DNA of 53,959 nucleotides from Bryobacterales bacterium. Its GTDB lineage: Bacteria > Acidobacteriota > Terriglobia > Bryobacterales > Bryobacteraceae. The notes under the pieces were generated by a model. The model had not been told where the DNA came from, ran no database searches, and saw only the letters and a list, made by a program, of their open reading frames with translations. Made by a program: the position numbers and the translations under genes. Location of the stretch: positions 1 through 53,959 of the forward strand of contig CANFEY010000030.1 in NCBI GenBank assembly GCA_947446025.1, written 5' to 3'. Positions 7,869-16,794 of the stretch are shown piece after piece. Each line of letters begins with the position of its first letter. Position 1 is the stretch's first letter.

Positions 7869-9192
7869 ATCCCAACAACGCCGCGATCTTGTCCGCGTCG
7901 TTCGGCACCACCATCGCCTGGTTCCCGAACGTGCTCACGATCGCCGCCCCATCCGGAGCCTCCAAATGCCCCGTGTGGTACTTGTAGATGTAATCTGGGT
8001 CCTTCATCACGTTGCCGGTGAGCACCGCCACCACGTCGGCCCCGCGATCGATCACGCCTTGCGCGACTAGATTCCGAATCCCCGCGAGCGTCGCCGCCGA
8101 CGCCGGCTCGCATCCAATCCCGCACAGCCCGATCTGGGCCTTCGCGTCCGCAATCTCCTGCTCCGTGACTTTCTCAACGGTCCCCCCCGAAGTGCGCACC
8201 TCATGCAGCGCCTTCGGCCATGACACCGGATCGCCGATACGGATCGCCGTCGCCAACGTCTCGGGCTGCCGCACCGCCGGAAATTCGCCCGTCGCACCCG
8301 CCTTCCAGAACGCTTCAAATGGTGCGGAGTGCTCCGCCTGAATCACCGCCAGCCGAGGCAGCTTATCAATCAACCCCGCCGCCTTCGCCTCACGCAGTCC
8401 CTTGCCGAACGCCGACACGTTGCCGAGGTTGCCCCCCGGCAACACCACCCAGTCCGGCACCTTCCAATCCCGCTGATCGAGCATCTCGAACATAATGGTC
8501 TTCTGCCCTTCCACGCGGAAAGGGTTCATCGAATTCAGCAGATAAATCCCGAGCCTATCCGCCAGCGTTCGCACCAGCGCGAGGATCTCATCGAAGTTCG
8601 CCTCCACCTGCAGCGTCTTCGCGCCGTACTCCAGCGCCTGGGCGAGCTTGGAAAAAGCGATCTTGCCGTTGGGAAGGAACACCAGCGCTTCCATCCCCGC
8701 CGCCGCCGCGTACGCCGCCATGGATGCCGACGTGTTGCCCGTCGACACGCACGCCACGCGTTTCATCCCCAGCCTGCGGGCCTGCGCCATACCCGTCACC
8801 ATCCCGTTGTCCTTGAACGACCCAGTCGGGTTGTACCCCTGATGCTTGAATGCCACTTCATCTAGCCCGCCGTACTTCGCCGCGATGGGCGCGTCCAGCA
8901 GCGGAGTGTTCCCCTCGCGCAACGTCACAATGTGCCGCTCGTCTTCGATGAAAGGCAGCAGTTCGCGATACCGCCACACGCCGCTTTGATTGACCGGCGA
9001 GTTGTCCATGCGCCGCTCGCGAAACAGCCGCTTCAGCTTGACGGGATCGTGCGCGTCACCAGTGTAGGTGGCTTCCATCAACCCGCCGCACTTCGGGCAG
9101 TTGTACAAAACATCGGTGATCGCATACCGAGCGCGGCAGGAAGATTCAAAGCACACCAGTTCCGCCACCGCGGATTGCGTTGCAAGAGCCAT
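7867..9192 (-). CDS. thrC: Threonine synthase
   Basis: This PLP enzyme turns O-phosphohomoserine into threonine. The protein has an N-terminal zinc-ribbon-like part (CFESSCRARY...CPKCGG), the PLP-lysine motif NPTGSFKDNG, the SNGNTS-like segment CVSTGNTSASMAAYAA and the glycine loop VLPGGNLGN. I start it at ATG 9192 (MALATQSAVAEL, 441 aa); the ATG at 9225 would overlap the divergent gene's start. Only 18 bp separate the two start codons, and a minus-strand TAAAGT lies 8 nt before this one, so the mRNA probably has almost no leader. Confidence 0.93.
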   Translation of the reverse strand: MALATQSAVAELVCFESSCRARYAITDVLYNCPKCGGLMEATYTGDAHDPVKLKRLFRERRMDNSPVNQSGVWRYRELLPFIEDERHIVTLREGNTPLLDAPIAAKYGGLDEVAFKHQGYNPTGSFKDNGMVTGMAQARRLGMKRVACVSTGNTSASMAAYAAAAGMEALVFLPNGKIAFSKLAQALEYGAKTLQVEANFDEILALVRTLADRLGIYLLNSMNPFRVEGQKTIMFEMLDQRDWKVPDWVVLPGGNLGNVSAFGKGLREAKAAGLIDKLPRLAVIQAEHSAPFEAFWKAGATGEFPAVRQPETLATAIRIGDPVSWPKALHEVRTSGGTVEKVTEQEIADAKAQIGLCGIGCEPASAATLAGIRNLVAQGVIDRGADVVAVLTGNVMKDPDYIYKYHTGHLEAPDGAAIVSTFGNQAMVVPNDADKIAALLG

Positions 9193-9194
9193 AT

Positions 9195-9204
9195 ACTTTA
9201 ACTT
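9195..9204. promoter_or_regulatory. Overlapping divergent -10 elements (thrC / dehydrogenase)
   Basis: The 18-bp gap between divergent start codons holds a minus-strand TAAAGT (9195-9200) and a plus-strand TAACTT (9199-9204), each fitting TANNNT and lying 6-8 nt from its start codon. There is no room for a conventional leader with a ribosome site. Both genes may be leaderless and compete for the same DNA. No start-site data support this yet. Confidence 0.4.
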
Positions 9205-9210
9205 TAAACG

Positions 9211-10167
9211 ATGCTGGCTGTGCACTTGGAAAACGGACGCGTCGAGCTGCGCAATCTGCCGCTCCCGCGCATCCCCGAAGGCTTCGCCCGGATTCGCTTG
9301 CTGGCTGCGGGCATTTGTTCCACGGACCTCGAACTACAGCGCGGCTACTACGGCTTCTCCGGCACCCCCGGCCACGAATTCGTCGGCGAGGTCACGGACT
9401 GCGACGACAAGAAGTGGGTGGGCGAACGCGTCGCCGGCGAGATCAACTTGGCGTGCGGCAAATGCGATTGGTGCGCCCGCAAGCTCGGCCGGCATTGCCC
9501 CACGCGCAAGGTGCTCGGCATCGTGAACCACCCCGGCGCGTTCCGTGAATTCCTCACGCTGCCCACGCGCAACCTGCACCGGGTCCCCAAGTCCATCTCC
9601 ACCGAAGCCGCCGTCTTCATCGAGCCAGTCGCCGCCGCTTGTGAAATTTTCGATCAAATCAAAATCCCCAAAGGCGAGCGAGTAGCCGTCCTGGGCGACG
9701 GCAAACTCGGCCTGCTCATCGCGCAAGTGTTGAAGGCCCACGGCGCACAAGTCCACCTCTTCGGCCGCCATCGCGAGAAGCTGCGCTTGGTCGACGTGTA
9801 CTCCGAAGTGGTCGGCAATAAAAAGTTGCCCTCGAAGGAATTCGCCTTCACCGTCGATTCCACCGGCTCCTCCGCGGGCCTCGCCACCGCCATCGCGATG
9901 ACCCAACCCCGAGGCACCGTCGTGATGAAGTCCACCGTCCATGGCCTGGTATCGATCAACACGGCAGTGCCAATCGTCGACGAGATCACGCTGGTCGGTT
10001 CCAGATGCGGAAGGATGGAGGCGGCGATTCCTTTGCTCGCGTCGGGCAAGGTGAGGGTGGAGAATTTGATTTCGGAGAGCTTTTCCCTGGACCGAGCGCC
10101 GGAGGCCTTCGCTCGGGCCGCGACGAAGGGCGTGCTGAAGGTGCTGCTTCGAGGAAATGGGCTGTGA
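9211..10167 (+). CDS. Zinc-dependent alcohol dehydrogenase (MDR family)
   Basis: The 318-residue medium-chain dehydrogenase has catalytic-zinc residues C36 (GICSTDL) and H55-E56 (PGHEF), the structural zinc cysteines C82, C85, C88 and C96 (CGKCDWC...HC), and a Rossmann fold beginning VAVLGDGKLGLLIAQ. It is short for the family (usually 340-370 aa), mainly in the cofactor domain, and the substrate cannot be deduced. It is cytoplasmic. It has no Shine-Dalgarno and a TAACTT hexamer six bases before ATG, so it is a candidate leaderless gene. Confidence 0.88.
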   Translation: MLAVHLENGRVELRNLPLPRIPEGFARIRLLAAGICSTDLELQRGYYGFSGTPGHEFVGEVTDCDDKKWVGERVAGEINLACGKCDWCARKLGRHCPTRKVLGIVNHPGAFREFLTLPTRNLHRVPKSISTEAAVFIEPVAAACEIFDQIKIPKGERVAVLGDGKLGLLIAQVLKAHGAQVHLFGRHREKLRLVDVYSEVVGNKKLPSKEFAFTVDSTGSSAGLATAIAMTQPRGTVVMKSTVHGLVSINTAVPIVDEITLVGSRCGRMEAAIPLLASGKVRVENLISESFSLDRAPEAFARAATKGVLKVLLRGNGL

Positions 10168-10319
10168 CGCTTGTACCTCCAGATGCCGGACGTTACCGGT
10201 CAGCCCTTCGATTGGGCGGCCTCATACTTGGCTCTGCTCAACGTTTTTGTACGGTTGCTGGACGCACACCTAGACGTCTATGCAAGGCACTTGGCCCGGA
10301 GTTGATTTGGAAATCCGAC

Positions 10320-11117
10320 CTACCCCAACCAGAACGCCACCACCAGCGCCGTCGCCCCCAAGAAACTCCCGAACGGCAGCTCGTAACTTTGCGCCTCTTT
10401 GCGAGCCAACCAGATGAACAGCATCCCTAGCACTGAGCCGACCACCGACGCCAGGAAGAACGTGAACAGAGCCGGCCGCAAGCCGAGGAACGCGCCGATC
10501 AGAGCCATCATCTTCACGTCACCCATCCCCATACCTTCGCGCTTGCGAATCTTCTCATACGACCACGCCACGAACCACAACATGCCGCTGCCGACGACTG
10601 CTCCCAGCGCCGACTCTAGCAGCGAGAACACTTGCGCCGAGGGCTGGTCCAACCCGACCAGGAAGAACACCAGCGACGCGACGTCCACCTCGAGCAACAC
10701 AAACCAGCTCAGCAGCAAGCCCAGCGCCGTGCCACCGAGCGTGAATTCGTCGGGCAGGATGCGCTCTTCGAAGTCGGTGGCAATCAGGTCGATCATGATC
10801 GCGGCGAACAGGCACATCTTGACGCCATGCAATGTCGCCCCGAACATCCACACGGCAACGCCAAAGGCCACTGCGGTGACCAACTCCACAATCGGGTAGC
10901 GGATCGGGATGCTCTCCTTGCAACACCGAGCCCTCCCCCCAAGCAGCGCGAAGCTCAGCAGAGGAATGTTGTCGTACCACGCGATCATCGTCTCGCAGCC
11001 CGGGCAAAACGACCGCGCCGGGCTCACCACAGACAGGTCCCGAGGCAGACGGAAGATACACACGTTCAAAAAGCTGCCGATCAACAATCCGGCGAAAACC
11101 GCGAGTACAATCTCCAC
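10320..11117 (-). CDS. pilD: Prepilin leader peptidase (A24)
   Basis: The 265-residue inner-membrane aspartyl protease cleaves and usually N-methylates type IV prepilins. Catalytic Asp residues are D115 (ATDFEERILPDE) and D200 (GMGMGDVKM). The N-terminal cytoplasmic zinc domain has C38-x2-C41, but the second pair is changed: the first Cys is Ala63 and two adjacent Cys (65, 66) follow, instead of C-x2-C. The start is GTG 11117, directly after the glycosyltransferase stop. It ends a four-gene minus-strand run. No pilin genes are in the window. Confidence 0.92.
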   Translation of the reverse strand: MEIVLAVFAGLLIGSFLNVCIFRLPRDLSVVSPARSFCPGCETMIAWYDNIPLLSFALLGGRARCCKESIPIRYPIVELVTAVAFGVAVWMFGATLHGVKMCLFAAIMIDLIATDFEERILPDEFTLGGTALGLLLSWFVLLEVDVASLVFFLVGLDQPSAQVFSLLESALGAVVGSGMLWFVAWSYEKIRKREGMGMGDVKMMALIGAFLGLRPALFTFFLASVVGSVLGMLFIWLARKEAQSYELPFGSFLGATALVVAFWLG

Positions 11118-11867
11118 TTACTCTCTCCCTGGCGCCATGAAGCGCGCCTTCGCGTATTTCAAGAAATTGTACAGCGCCGCCATGTTGGCGATGGCCAACC
11201 CCTCCACCCCGTCCAAGAAACCGGCCTTCAGCACGTAGGTATTGAAAAACGTCCACGGAGGCTCGAAGATCAGCCGCCCCCACGTGATCTCGCGCTTCGA
11301 CGCCACCAACTGCTCCGCCGCGAGCGTCGTGTAGCGATCCATCGTCTTCATGTGCTCCGACAGCGAATCACAGGTGAAGTGAAGCAGATTACCGTCCATG
11401 TGCCCCACCGAGCCGTCCACCTTCACGGACTCGTGCACGAAGTCGCCAGTCCACGTCGCCTTGTTGCGATTGTAGAGACGAATCTTGCGGTCTGGATACC
11501 ACCCCGAGTGGCGGATCCAGCGCCCCAAATACCGAGCCAAGCGCGGCATCGTATACGCATCGTGCTGCGGACCATTCTTCTTCAGGTGCCAGATCTCGGC
11601 CTCCAGCGCCTCACTGAGCGACTCATCGGCATCCAGCGACAAGATCCAGTCATTCTCCGCCCGCTCCGCCGCCAGGTTCTTTTGCTTCGCGTAGCCCGGC
11701 CACGGACTATCGATGATCTTCGCGCCCAACTTCTCCGCAATCTCAATGGTGCGGTCCGACGATCCGCTGTCCACCACCAGAATCTCGTCCGCGCAACGCA
11801 GGCTCTCGATGGCGCGCGGCAGGTTGCGCTCCTCGTTGTAGGTGATGATGGTGGCCGAAATTTTCAT
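11118..11867 (-). CDS. Family 2 glycosyltransferase
   Basis: A GT-A fold glycosyltransferase (249 aa from ATG 11867) with SATIITYNEERNLPRAIESL at the N-terminus, VVDSGSSDRT, and the metal-binding DADES motif. Its overall pattern matches the WaaE/KdtX-like group that adds sugars to lipopolysaccharide core or other envelope glycans; the acceptor is not known. The start was set at the ATG that overlaps the protease stop (ATGA), rather than the ATG 24 bp upstream. A C-terminal hydrophobic stretch (KAGFLDGVEGLAIANMAALYNFLKYA) may be membrane-associated. Confidence 0.88.
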   Translation of the reverse strand: MKISATIITYNEERNLPRAIESLRCADEILVVDSGSSDRTIEIAEKLGAKIIDSPWPGYAKQKNLAAERAENDWILSLDADESLSEALEAEIWHLKKNGPQHDAYTMPRLARYLGRWIRHSGWYPDRKIRLYNRNKATWTGDFVHESVKVDGSVGHMDGNLLHFTCDSLSEHMKTMDRYTTLAAEQLVASKREITWGRLIFEPPWTFFNTYVLKAGFLDGVEGLAIANMAALYNFLKYAKARFMAPGRE

Positions 11868-12775
11868 CGGATGGGTGACGGGGTGAAACACAGCACCAGA
11901 ATAAACAACGCCAGCAACGCCAACTTGGTCCGGCCTGGACCAATGGGCGTCGCGTCCACCAGGCTCGGGTGCTTCATGCCGAAGAAGAACAGCACCGCGG
12001 CCCAGAACAGCCAGCTATAAGCGTAGACGAATCCCATCGGCACAAAGACGGCGACCAGCGCCCATGACAGATACTTCGTCCGTTCGCCCAGAAATGCGTA
12101 GAGGATGTGGCCGCCGTCCAATTGGCCGATCGGGAGCAGGTTCAGCGCCGTCGCCAGCACGCCCACCCATGCACCTCGCGCCACCGGATGCAGGTAGATG
12201 TTCTCTACCGGCACGCCGGGGAACATCGCCCACTCCAATGCCCGGACCAGCAGTGGAGTCCCAAATACCACGTCCCCTGCCCCAGCCACGCCGGGAAGCA
12301 CTTTCGACATCGACACGCCCGCGATCAACGGAAGCAGCAGTGCCGCGAAGCCTGCCAGCGGTCCGCCAATGCCCACATCAAACAGGACCTGCTTGGACAG
12401 AATCGCGGAACGAATGCGAATAAACGCTCCGAACGTACCGATCAGCGTGGGCACAGGCATGAAGTAGGGCAAGCTGGCGTCGACGCGATAGTAGCGAGCC
12501 GTGAGGTAGTGCCCCATCTCATGCGCCAGCAGCACGCCCATCAGCGTCAGCGAAAACGGCAGCCCTTGCAGCAGATACGCGGGCTGCGTCCAGGCAAGCC
12601 AATACCCGTAGATGTCATCAATGTTGAATGGCCGCCCTTCGGCGAATCCCGCGGCCAGCCCCGCTCCCACCACGCTGGTAGTCCCGAGTGTGAGCAATAA
12701 CAGCAGCGCGTGCAGCCAGTACCGATGCCTCGGCCTGGATTCTACCGCTTCGAAGTAGGTGACGTTGCTGGACAC
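11864..12775 (-). CDS. Site-2 protease family membrane metallopeptidase (M50)
   Basis: A 303-residue polytopic membrane protein with about six hydrophobic segments. The zinc site HEMGH (85-89) and the distal NLLPIGQLDGGH give the two-part S2P active centre inside the membrane. Such enzymes cleave transmembrane helices in signalling or clearance; the substrate here is unknown. No PDZ domain is visible. The start is GTG 12775 (MSSNVTYF). It lies 18 bp after the HU/IHF gene and overlaps the glycosyltransferase by 4 bp. Confidence 0.88.
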   Translation of the reverse strand: MSSNVTYFEAVESRPRHRYWLHALLLLLTLGTTSVVGAGLAAGFAEGRPFNIDDIYGYWLAWTQPAYLLQGLPFSLTLMGVLLAHEMGHYLTARYYRVDASLPYFMPVPTLIGTFGAFIRIRSAILSKQVLFDVGIGGPLAGFAALLLPLIAGVSMSKVLPGVAGAGDVVFGTPLLVRALEWAMFPGVPVENIYLHPVARGAWVGVLATALNLLPIGQLDGGHILYAFLGERTKYLSWALVAVFVPMGFVYAYSWLFWAAVLFFFGMKHPSLVDATPIGPGRTKLALLALFILVLCFTPSPIR

Positions 12776-12793
12776 GGTAGCGTCCGAAAGGAA

Positions 12794-13063
12794 TTACTGG
12801 AGCGCCTGCAGTTCTTTACCCGGCTTGAAGCGCACGGCCTTGCCGGGCGGAATGGCTACCTCGGCTCCGGTGCGCGGGTTGCGCCCGATGCCGGTCTTGC
12901 GCGGACGTACGTTGAAGATTCCAAAGCCCCGCAGCTCAATGCGTTCGCCGCGTTCGAGCGAGCGCTTCATGCTCTCGAACACCGTTTCCACCGCCATCTC
13001 GGCCTTGGTCTTGGTGATCCCCGTTTTGTTGACCACTTCGTTGATGATGTCGAGCTTAATCAT
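12794..13063 (-). CDS. HU/IHF-family DNA-binding protein
   Basis: The 89-residue protein starts at ATG 13063 (MIKLDIINEVVNKTGITK), chosen because GGGAG lies 6 nt upstream. It has the beta-arm FNVRPRKTGIGRNPRTGAEVAIPPGKAVRFKPGKEL, including the GRNPRTG signature and the arm-tip Pro of this family. IHF-type and HU-type members are hard to separate by eye; the long hydrophilic arm and KP-GKEL tail look IHF-like. It bends DNA and organises the nucleoid. A minus-strand TATCAT about 20 bp upstream may be its -10. Confidence 0.92.
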   Translation of the reverse strand: MIKLDIINEVVNKTGITKTKAEMAVETVFESMKRSLERGERIELRGFGIFNVRPRKTGIGRNPRTGAEVAIPPGKAVRFKPGKELQALQ

Positions 13064-13106
13064 GCGCGTCTCCCGGAAACCCCATGATAGGATTAGGGTT
13101 ATCTGT

Positions 13107-13493
13107 ATGTCAAGCACGCAGTTCCTATTCGTCTACGGAACGCTTCAAAGTAGCTTAACAAAGAACCGCTACGCCCGCTATCTGGGGCAAAACGCCGATC
13201 TTGTCGCGACCGCCCGCAGTCCTGGTCGCTTATACGCGCTGAAGCGCTACCCTGGGCTCCGCCCGCCGCAATCGGAAGAGGATTGGGTCCACGGAGAACT
13301 CTACCGCCTACGCGTTCCAGTACTCACGCTGCGAGTTTTGGATGCCTACGAAGCGAGCGATTACCGCCGTGTGCGCCGCTTGGCGACGCTCGCTGACGGG
13401 ACCCGGCTGCGGTGCTGGGTGTATGTATTTTGGAAGCCACTGGCTCGGCACCGGCGCGTCGAGTCGGGCGTGTGGCGGAACCTCAGAAACTGA
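13107..13493 (+). CDS. Gamma-glutamylcyclotransferase-like (GGCT/AIG2) protein
   Basis: The 128-residue product has the GGCT fold signature FLFVYGTLQSS at residues 6-16, followed by LYALKRYPGL and LRVLDAYEASDYRRV, the segment that usually carries the catalytic Glu. Family members act as gamma-glutamyl cyclotransferases or related enzymes; the substrate is not fixed. I used ATG 13107, since the open frame further upstream lies in the HU gene on the other strand. Its 3' end overlaps the TonB-dependent receptor gene, on the opposite strand, by 11 bp. Confidence 0.82.
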   Translation: MSSTQFLFVYGTLQSSLTKNRYARYLGQNADLVATARSPGRLYALKRYPGLRPPQSEEDWVHGELYRLRVPVLTLRVLDAYEASDYRRVRRLATLADGTRLRCWVYVFWKPLARHRRVESGVWRNLRN

Positions 13494-16400
13494 ACTTGGC
13501 CACGATCTGAATGTTCCGCGCATTGCTGGGATACACCCGGTCCCAGCGTCCGAAGTCGGCGTTGCCGGGGGTCAGATACGAGGTCTCATTCGGGCGCTGG
13601 CTGGTCGAGATGTTGTTCGTCCGGCCGGGCGTGAACTGAGCATGATTGAGTGCGTTGTAGAAGTCGGCGCGAATTTCAAACCGTGAGCGTTCCCCGGTGG
13701 AGAACGTCTTCGCCACGCTCACGTCGAAGTTGTTGATCCCGGCTCCGCGCAGCACGTTGCGGCCGCTGTTGGCGTAAACGCCGGGGCGGGCGCGCAGAAA
13801 CTCCGCCGTCGGATTCACGGCCACGTAAGCGACCGTTTGTCCGGCGCTGTTGGTCAACGCTCGCGTGTCACTTCCGGTGCCCTTGATGCCGGCGGTATTG
13901 ACCACCACGCGGTCAGAGGCCAGGTCACCGTTCAGGTTCGCATCCAGCACGCTCTGCGGCGTCACCCACTCGGGCGATTCCGCTGTGTAGGTGCCGGAGA
14001 AGCTGTACCCAGCCATCACATTTCGCAAAAACCCATTGCGGCTGCCGCGGAACCACGGAGTGTCCCAAACCCAAGTCGCGGTCAGGCGCTGACGCCGGTC
14101 GAGGGCCGACGACGCCCATTCCGGACGCAGATTGCCGAAATCCTGAGGGCGCCGCGGAGTAAGCGACGTCGTGTTGATCTCCGCCGTGCTGTCATCGCGC
14201 AAGTGGCTCCAGGTGTAGCCGCCCTTGAACATCAACTGCCCCGAGAAGCGCTTCGTCACATCCACGGCAAGCCCGTGATAGATCGAGTTCCCCTGCGGCA
14301 CATACGAGGTGATGCCCGCCGAATTCGTGAATCCGTGCTGCGCCAGGGGATTGATGTTCCCGCTGGCTGCCTGTAGCTGGTTCAGCGTAAGCGGCAGCGA
14401 GTTCAAATCCGCCTGCGAGGGAGCCGTCAGGTACACCGGCAGCGAATTGCTGGACGTCACCTGAGCCACACGATTCAGCATAGTCTGCAGCAACAGGTGA
14501 ACCCCGCGGGTGCCCAAATAGCGCACGTCCACCACATAGTCTGTGTGGAACGAATGCTGCACACCGAAGTTCCAATTCACGGCGTAGCCCAACTTCTGAT
14601 CCGGCAGCCAGCCCGTAGTCGCCGCGCGAGCCTGCGCGGGAGTCAAGGTGGCGGGCAAAACCGAAGACGGAATCGCACCGCCTGCCAAGTACCCTAAGGC
14701 CGTGCTTACGGGCGACGTGGAAATCGCCGTCGCCTGCGGGCCACGCACATTGTTACCGATGTTGTCGAAAATCTGATCGTAAGACAGCCCAAACCCGCCG
14801 CGAATTGAAGTCGACCCGCTATTCCCCGGCGAATACGCGAAGCCGATGCGCGGCGCAAAATTCTTCTTCTGCGCCCTCGGAGCCGCGAACGTCAGCACGC
14901 CCGGAACATCCGCCAGACTATTTAGAGCCTGCTCCTTCACCGACTTCGGCACGCCGTTGTATTCCCAGCGCACGCCCAGATTCAGCGTCAAGCGACGCGT
15001 CACCTTCCAATTATCGTTGGCGTACCCGTAGTAGGCCAGCATGTTTCCCAAGTACGGCTTGCCGCCCACGTTGCGCTGCGCCAGAAGGTCCGGCGTCTGG
15101 TCAATCAGGTAGCGATTGAGACTCGAATACCGATAGTCGCCCCGCACGCGCGTGACGAAGTCCATCGACGACACCGCGTCCCGGCCATCGAAGCCGAACT
15201 TCAGCTCATGCCGTCCCACGTTCCAGGTCAGGTTATCCGCGAGCTGATAGGTGTTCTGCGTGGTCGCCTGTGGAGCGTCCGTGAACGGTCCCAACAGCAG
15301 ATTCAGGTCATTCGGCAACCCGATCGTCGGGAACACATCTAGCCCAGGAAACTGGATCCCCGACGGGTCGCGCCGGTCATTGAAGCGGTTGTAGGACACC
15401 CGGACCTCGTTCAGAAGACTCGGTCCAAACGTATGCAACTCGGAAACCGATGCCAAATACGTGCGCGTCGGACGCAGCGTCCAAAACGCCGGCGTCTGAG
15501 CCCCCGTATCAATCTGCGACACCCGATTCTGCACAAACCGCCCGCGCAGTTGATCCTTTGAGGAAGGGTTGTAATCCATAGACGCCAATCCCTTATACGT
15601 GTTCGAATAGCTCGGCGCCACAATCGGGACAATTCCCAGAGGGATCTGCGCGCCCTGCACCGCGACGGAAAAGCTGCCGTCCTGCGCCGGAGCGGCCCCC
15701 ACGTACTGCTTCAGCACCCCAAGATTAGTCTGCGATACCGCCGGAATGTTTGAGAGCGTGGAATACCCGTCTGCCGTAGGAGCGTAGCGTGGCGTACCCG
15801 AGGTGCGGCTACGGCCCAGCGGGTTGTAATCGAGGCTGCCGAAATAGAAAGCCTTGTCCTTCTTCAGTGGCCCCCCCACATTCGCCCCCAGCGTGCTCTG
15901 ATCATAACGTTGCCGCTGGCTCAAGCCGAGACGCTTAAACGCTTCATCTTGAGCATTCAAATTCCGATTCTGGAAGTATTCGTAGAATTTCCCATGCACC
16001 TGATTCGTGCCGGCCAGGATGATGGCGTTGAACTGCCCACCCGCCGAATGACCGAACTCCGCACTGAACTGATTCTGCAACACCGTAAACTCGCGCACCG
16101 CGTCGTTGGGCAGCGCCACGATTGGACCCGTAATGTCCTTCCGGTTGTTGTCCGAACCTTCCACCGTAAAGTTGTTGTTCCGAGGGCGCTGTCCGCCCAC
16201 CGAAGGTCCCACTCCGGCACCTACCGCCCCAGAACTCGCCACCCCAGCCCCAAGCAGGGAAAGGTTAAGGTACCCTCCATTCGGATTCGCGGCCACCGGC
16301 AGGTCGGTCGACATTCGCGCGGTAAATAGGTTCGCGATCTGCGCGGTCGTCGCGTCAATCAAGGTCGGGGTGTCCGTAACCGTGATCGAATCCGTCCGCT

Positions 16401-16722
16401 GCCCGACACTCAAAGTGATATGCGCGGTGGTCGTCCGGCTCAGCTCCACCTTCACGCTGGAAAGCGTTGTGACCTGAAATCCGTCCGAAGAAGCTGTTAT
16501 TTTATAGTTACCTACCGCCAGGTTACTAAAGTGATACTTACCAATGGAATCAGTGGTCGCCGACGCCGTCCAACCGGTGGAAAGACTCTCCGCCTGCACC
16601 ACGGCACCGACGATGGCGGAACCGCTGGGGTCCAAGACCACGCCAGCCAAGTTCCCGTCAGAGACTTGCCCAAAAGACAGCGCGCTTAGCAGCAGCGCCG
16701 TCCACAACACTTGATTCAACAT
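13483..16722 (-). CDS. Oar-like TonB-dependent outer-membrane receptor
   Basis: A 1079-residue protein with signal peptide (1-18), a carboxypeptidase-regulatory-like beta-sandwich (about 24-105: GNLAGVVLDPSGSAIVGAVV ... YHFSNLAVGNYKIT), a plug region (about 115-240, with GGQRPRNNNFTVEG), and a long beta-barrel ending in Phe (VAKFSF), as expected for outer-membrane insertion. This architecture is greatly expanded in Acidobacteriota and probably takes up polymers or their breakdown products. The start ATG has GGAAGG about 9 nt upstream. No adjacent substrate-binding or hydrolase gene shows what it imports. Confidence 0.93.
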   Translation of the reverse strand: MLNQVLWTALLLSALSFGQVSDGNLAGVVLDPSGSAIVGAVVQAESLSTGWTASATTDSIGKYHFSNLAVGNYKITASSDGFQVTTLSSVKVELSRTTTAHITLSVGQRTDSITVTDTPTLIDATTAQIANLFTARMSTDLPVAANPNGGYLNLSLLGAGVASSGAVGAGVGPSVGGQRPRNNNFTVEGSDNNRKDITGPIVALPNDAVREFTVLQNQFSAEFGHSAGGQFNAIILAGTNQVHGKFYEYFQNRNLNAQDEAFKRLGLSQRQRYDQSTLGANVGGPLKKDKAFYFGSLDYNPLGRSRTSGTPRYAPTADGYSTLSNIPAVSQTNLGVLKQYVGAAPAQDGSFSVAVQGAQIPLGIVPIVAPSYSNTYKGLASMDYNPSSKDQLRGRFVQNRVSQIDTGAQTPAFWTLRPTRTYLASVSELHTFGPSLLNEVRVSYNRFNDRRDPSGIQFPGLDVFPTIGLPNDLNLLLGPFTDAPQATTQNTYQLADNLTWNVGRHELKFGFDGRDAVSSMDFVTRVRGDYRYSSLNRYLIDQTPDLLAQRNVGGKPYLGNMLAYYGYANDNWKVTRRLTLNLGVRWEYNGVPKSVKEQALNSLADVPGVLTFAAPRAQKKNFAPRIGFAYSPGNSGSTSIRGGFGLSYDQIFDNIGNNVRGPQATAISTSPVSTALGYLAGGAIPSSVLPATLTPAQARAATTGWLPDQKLGYAVNWNFGVQHSFHTDYVVDVRYLGTRGVHLLLQTMLNRVAQVTSSNSLPVYLTAPSQADLNSLPLTLNQLQAASGNINPLAQHGFTNSAGITSYVPQGNSIYHGLAVDVTKRFSGQLMFKGGYTWSHLRDDSTAEINTTSLTPRRPQDFGNLRPEWASSALDRRQRLTATWVWDTPWFRGSRNGFLRNVMAGYSFSGTYTAESPEWVTPQSVLDANLNGDLASDRVVVNTAGIKGTGSDTRALTNSAGQTVAYVAVNPTAEFLRARPGVYANSGRNVLRGAGINNFDVSVAKTFSTGERSRFEIRADFYNALNHAQFTPGRTNNISTSQRPNETSYLTPGNADFGRWDRVYPSNARNIQIVAKFSF

Positions 16723-16794
16723 TGCGTCGTACCTTCCGTAAACCGTTCGAGAGGAGACTCTCCCCTCCCTCCTAGCTTCGGCAGATGCTACGTA

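Noticed and set aside
10005-10430. Open frame crossing the gap after the zinc dehydrogenase
   Set aside because: It starts inside the dehydrogenase and ends inside the prepilin peptidase on the other strand. The 152-bp gap itself (10168-10319) shows nothing.
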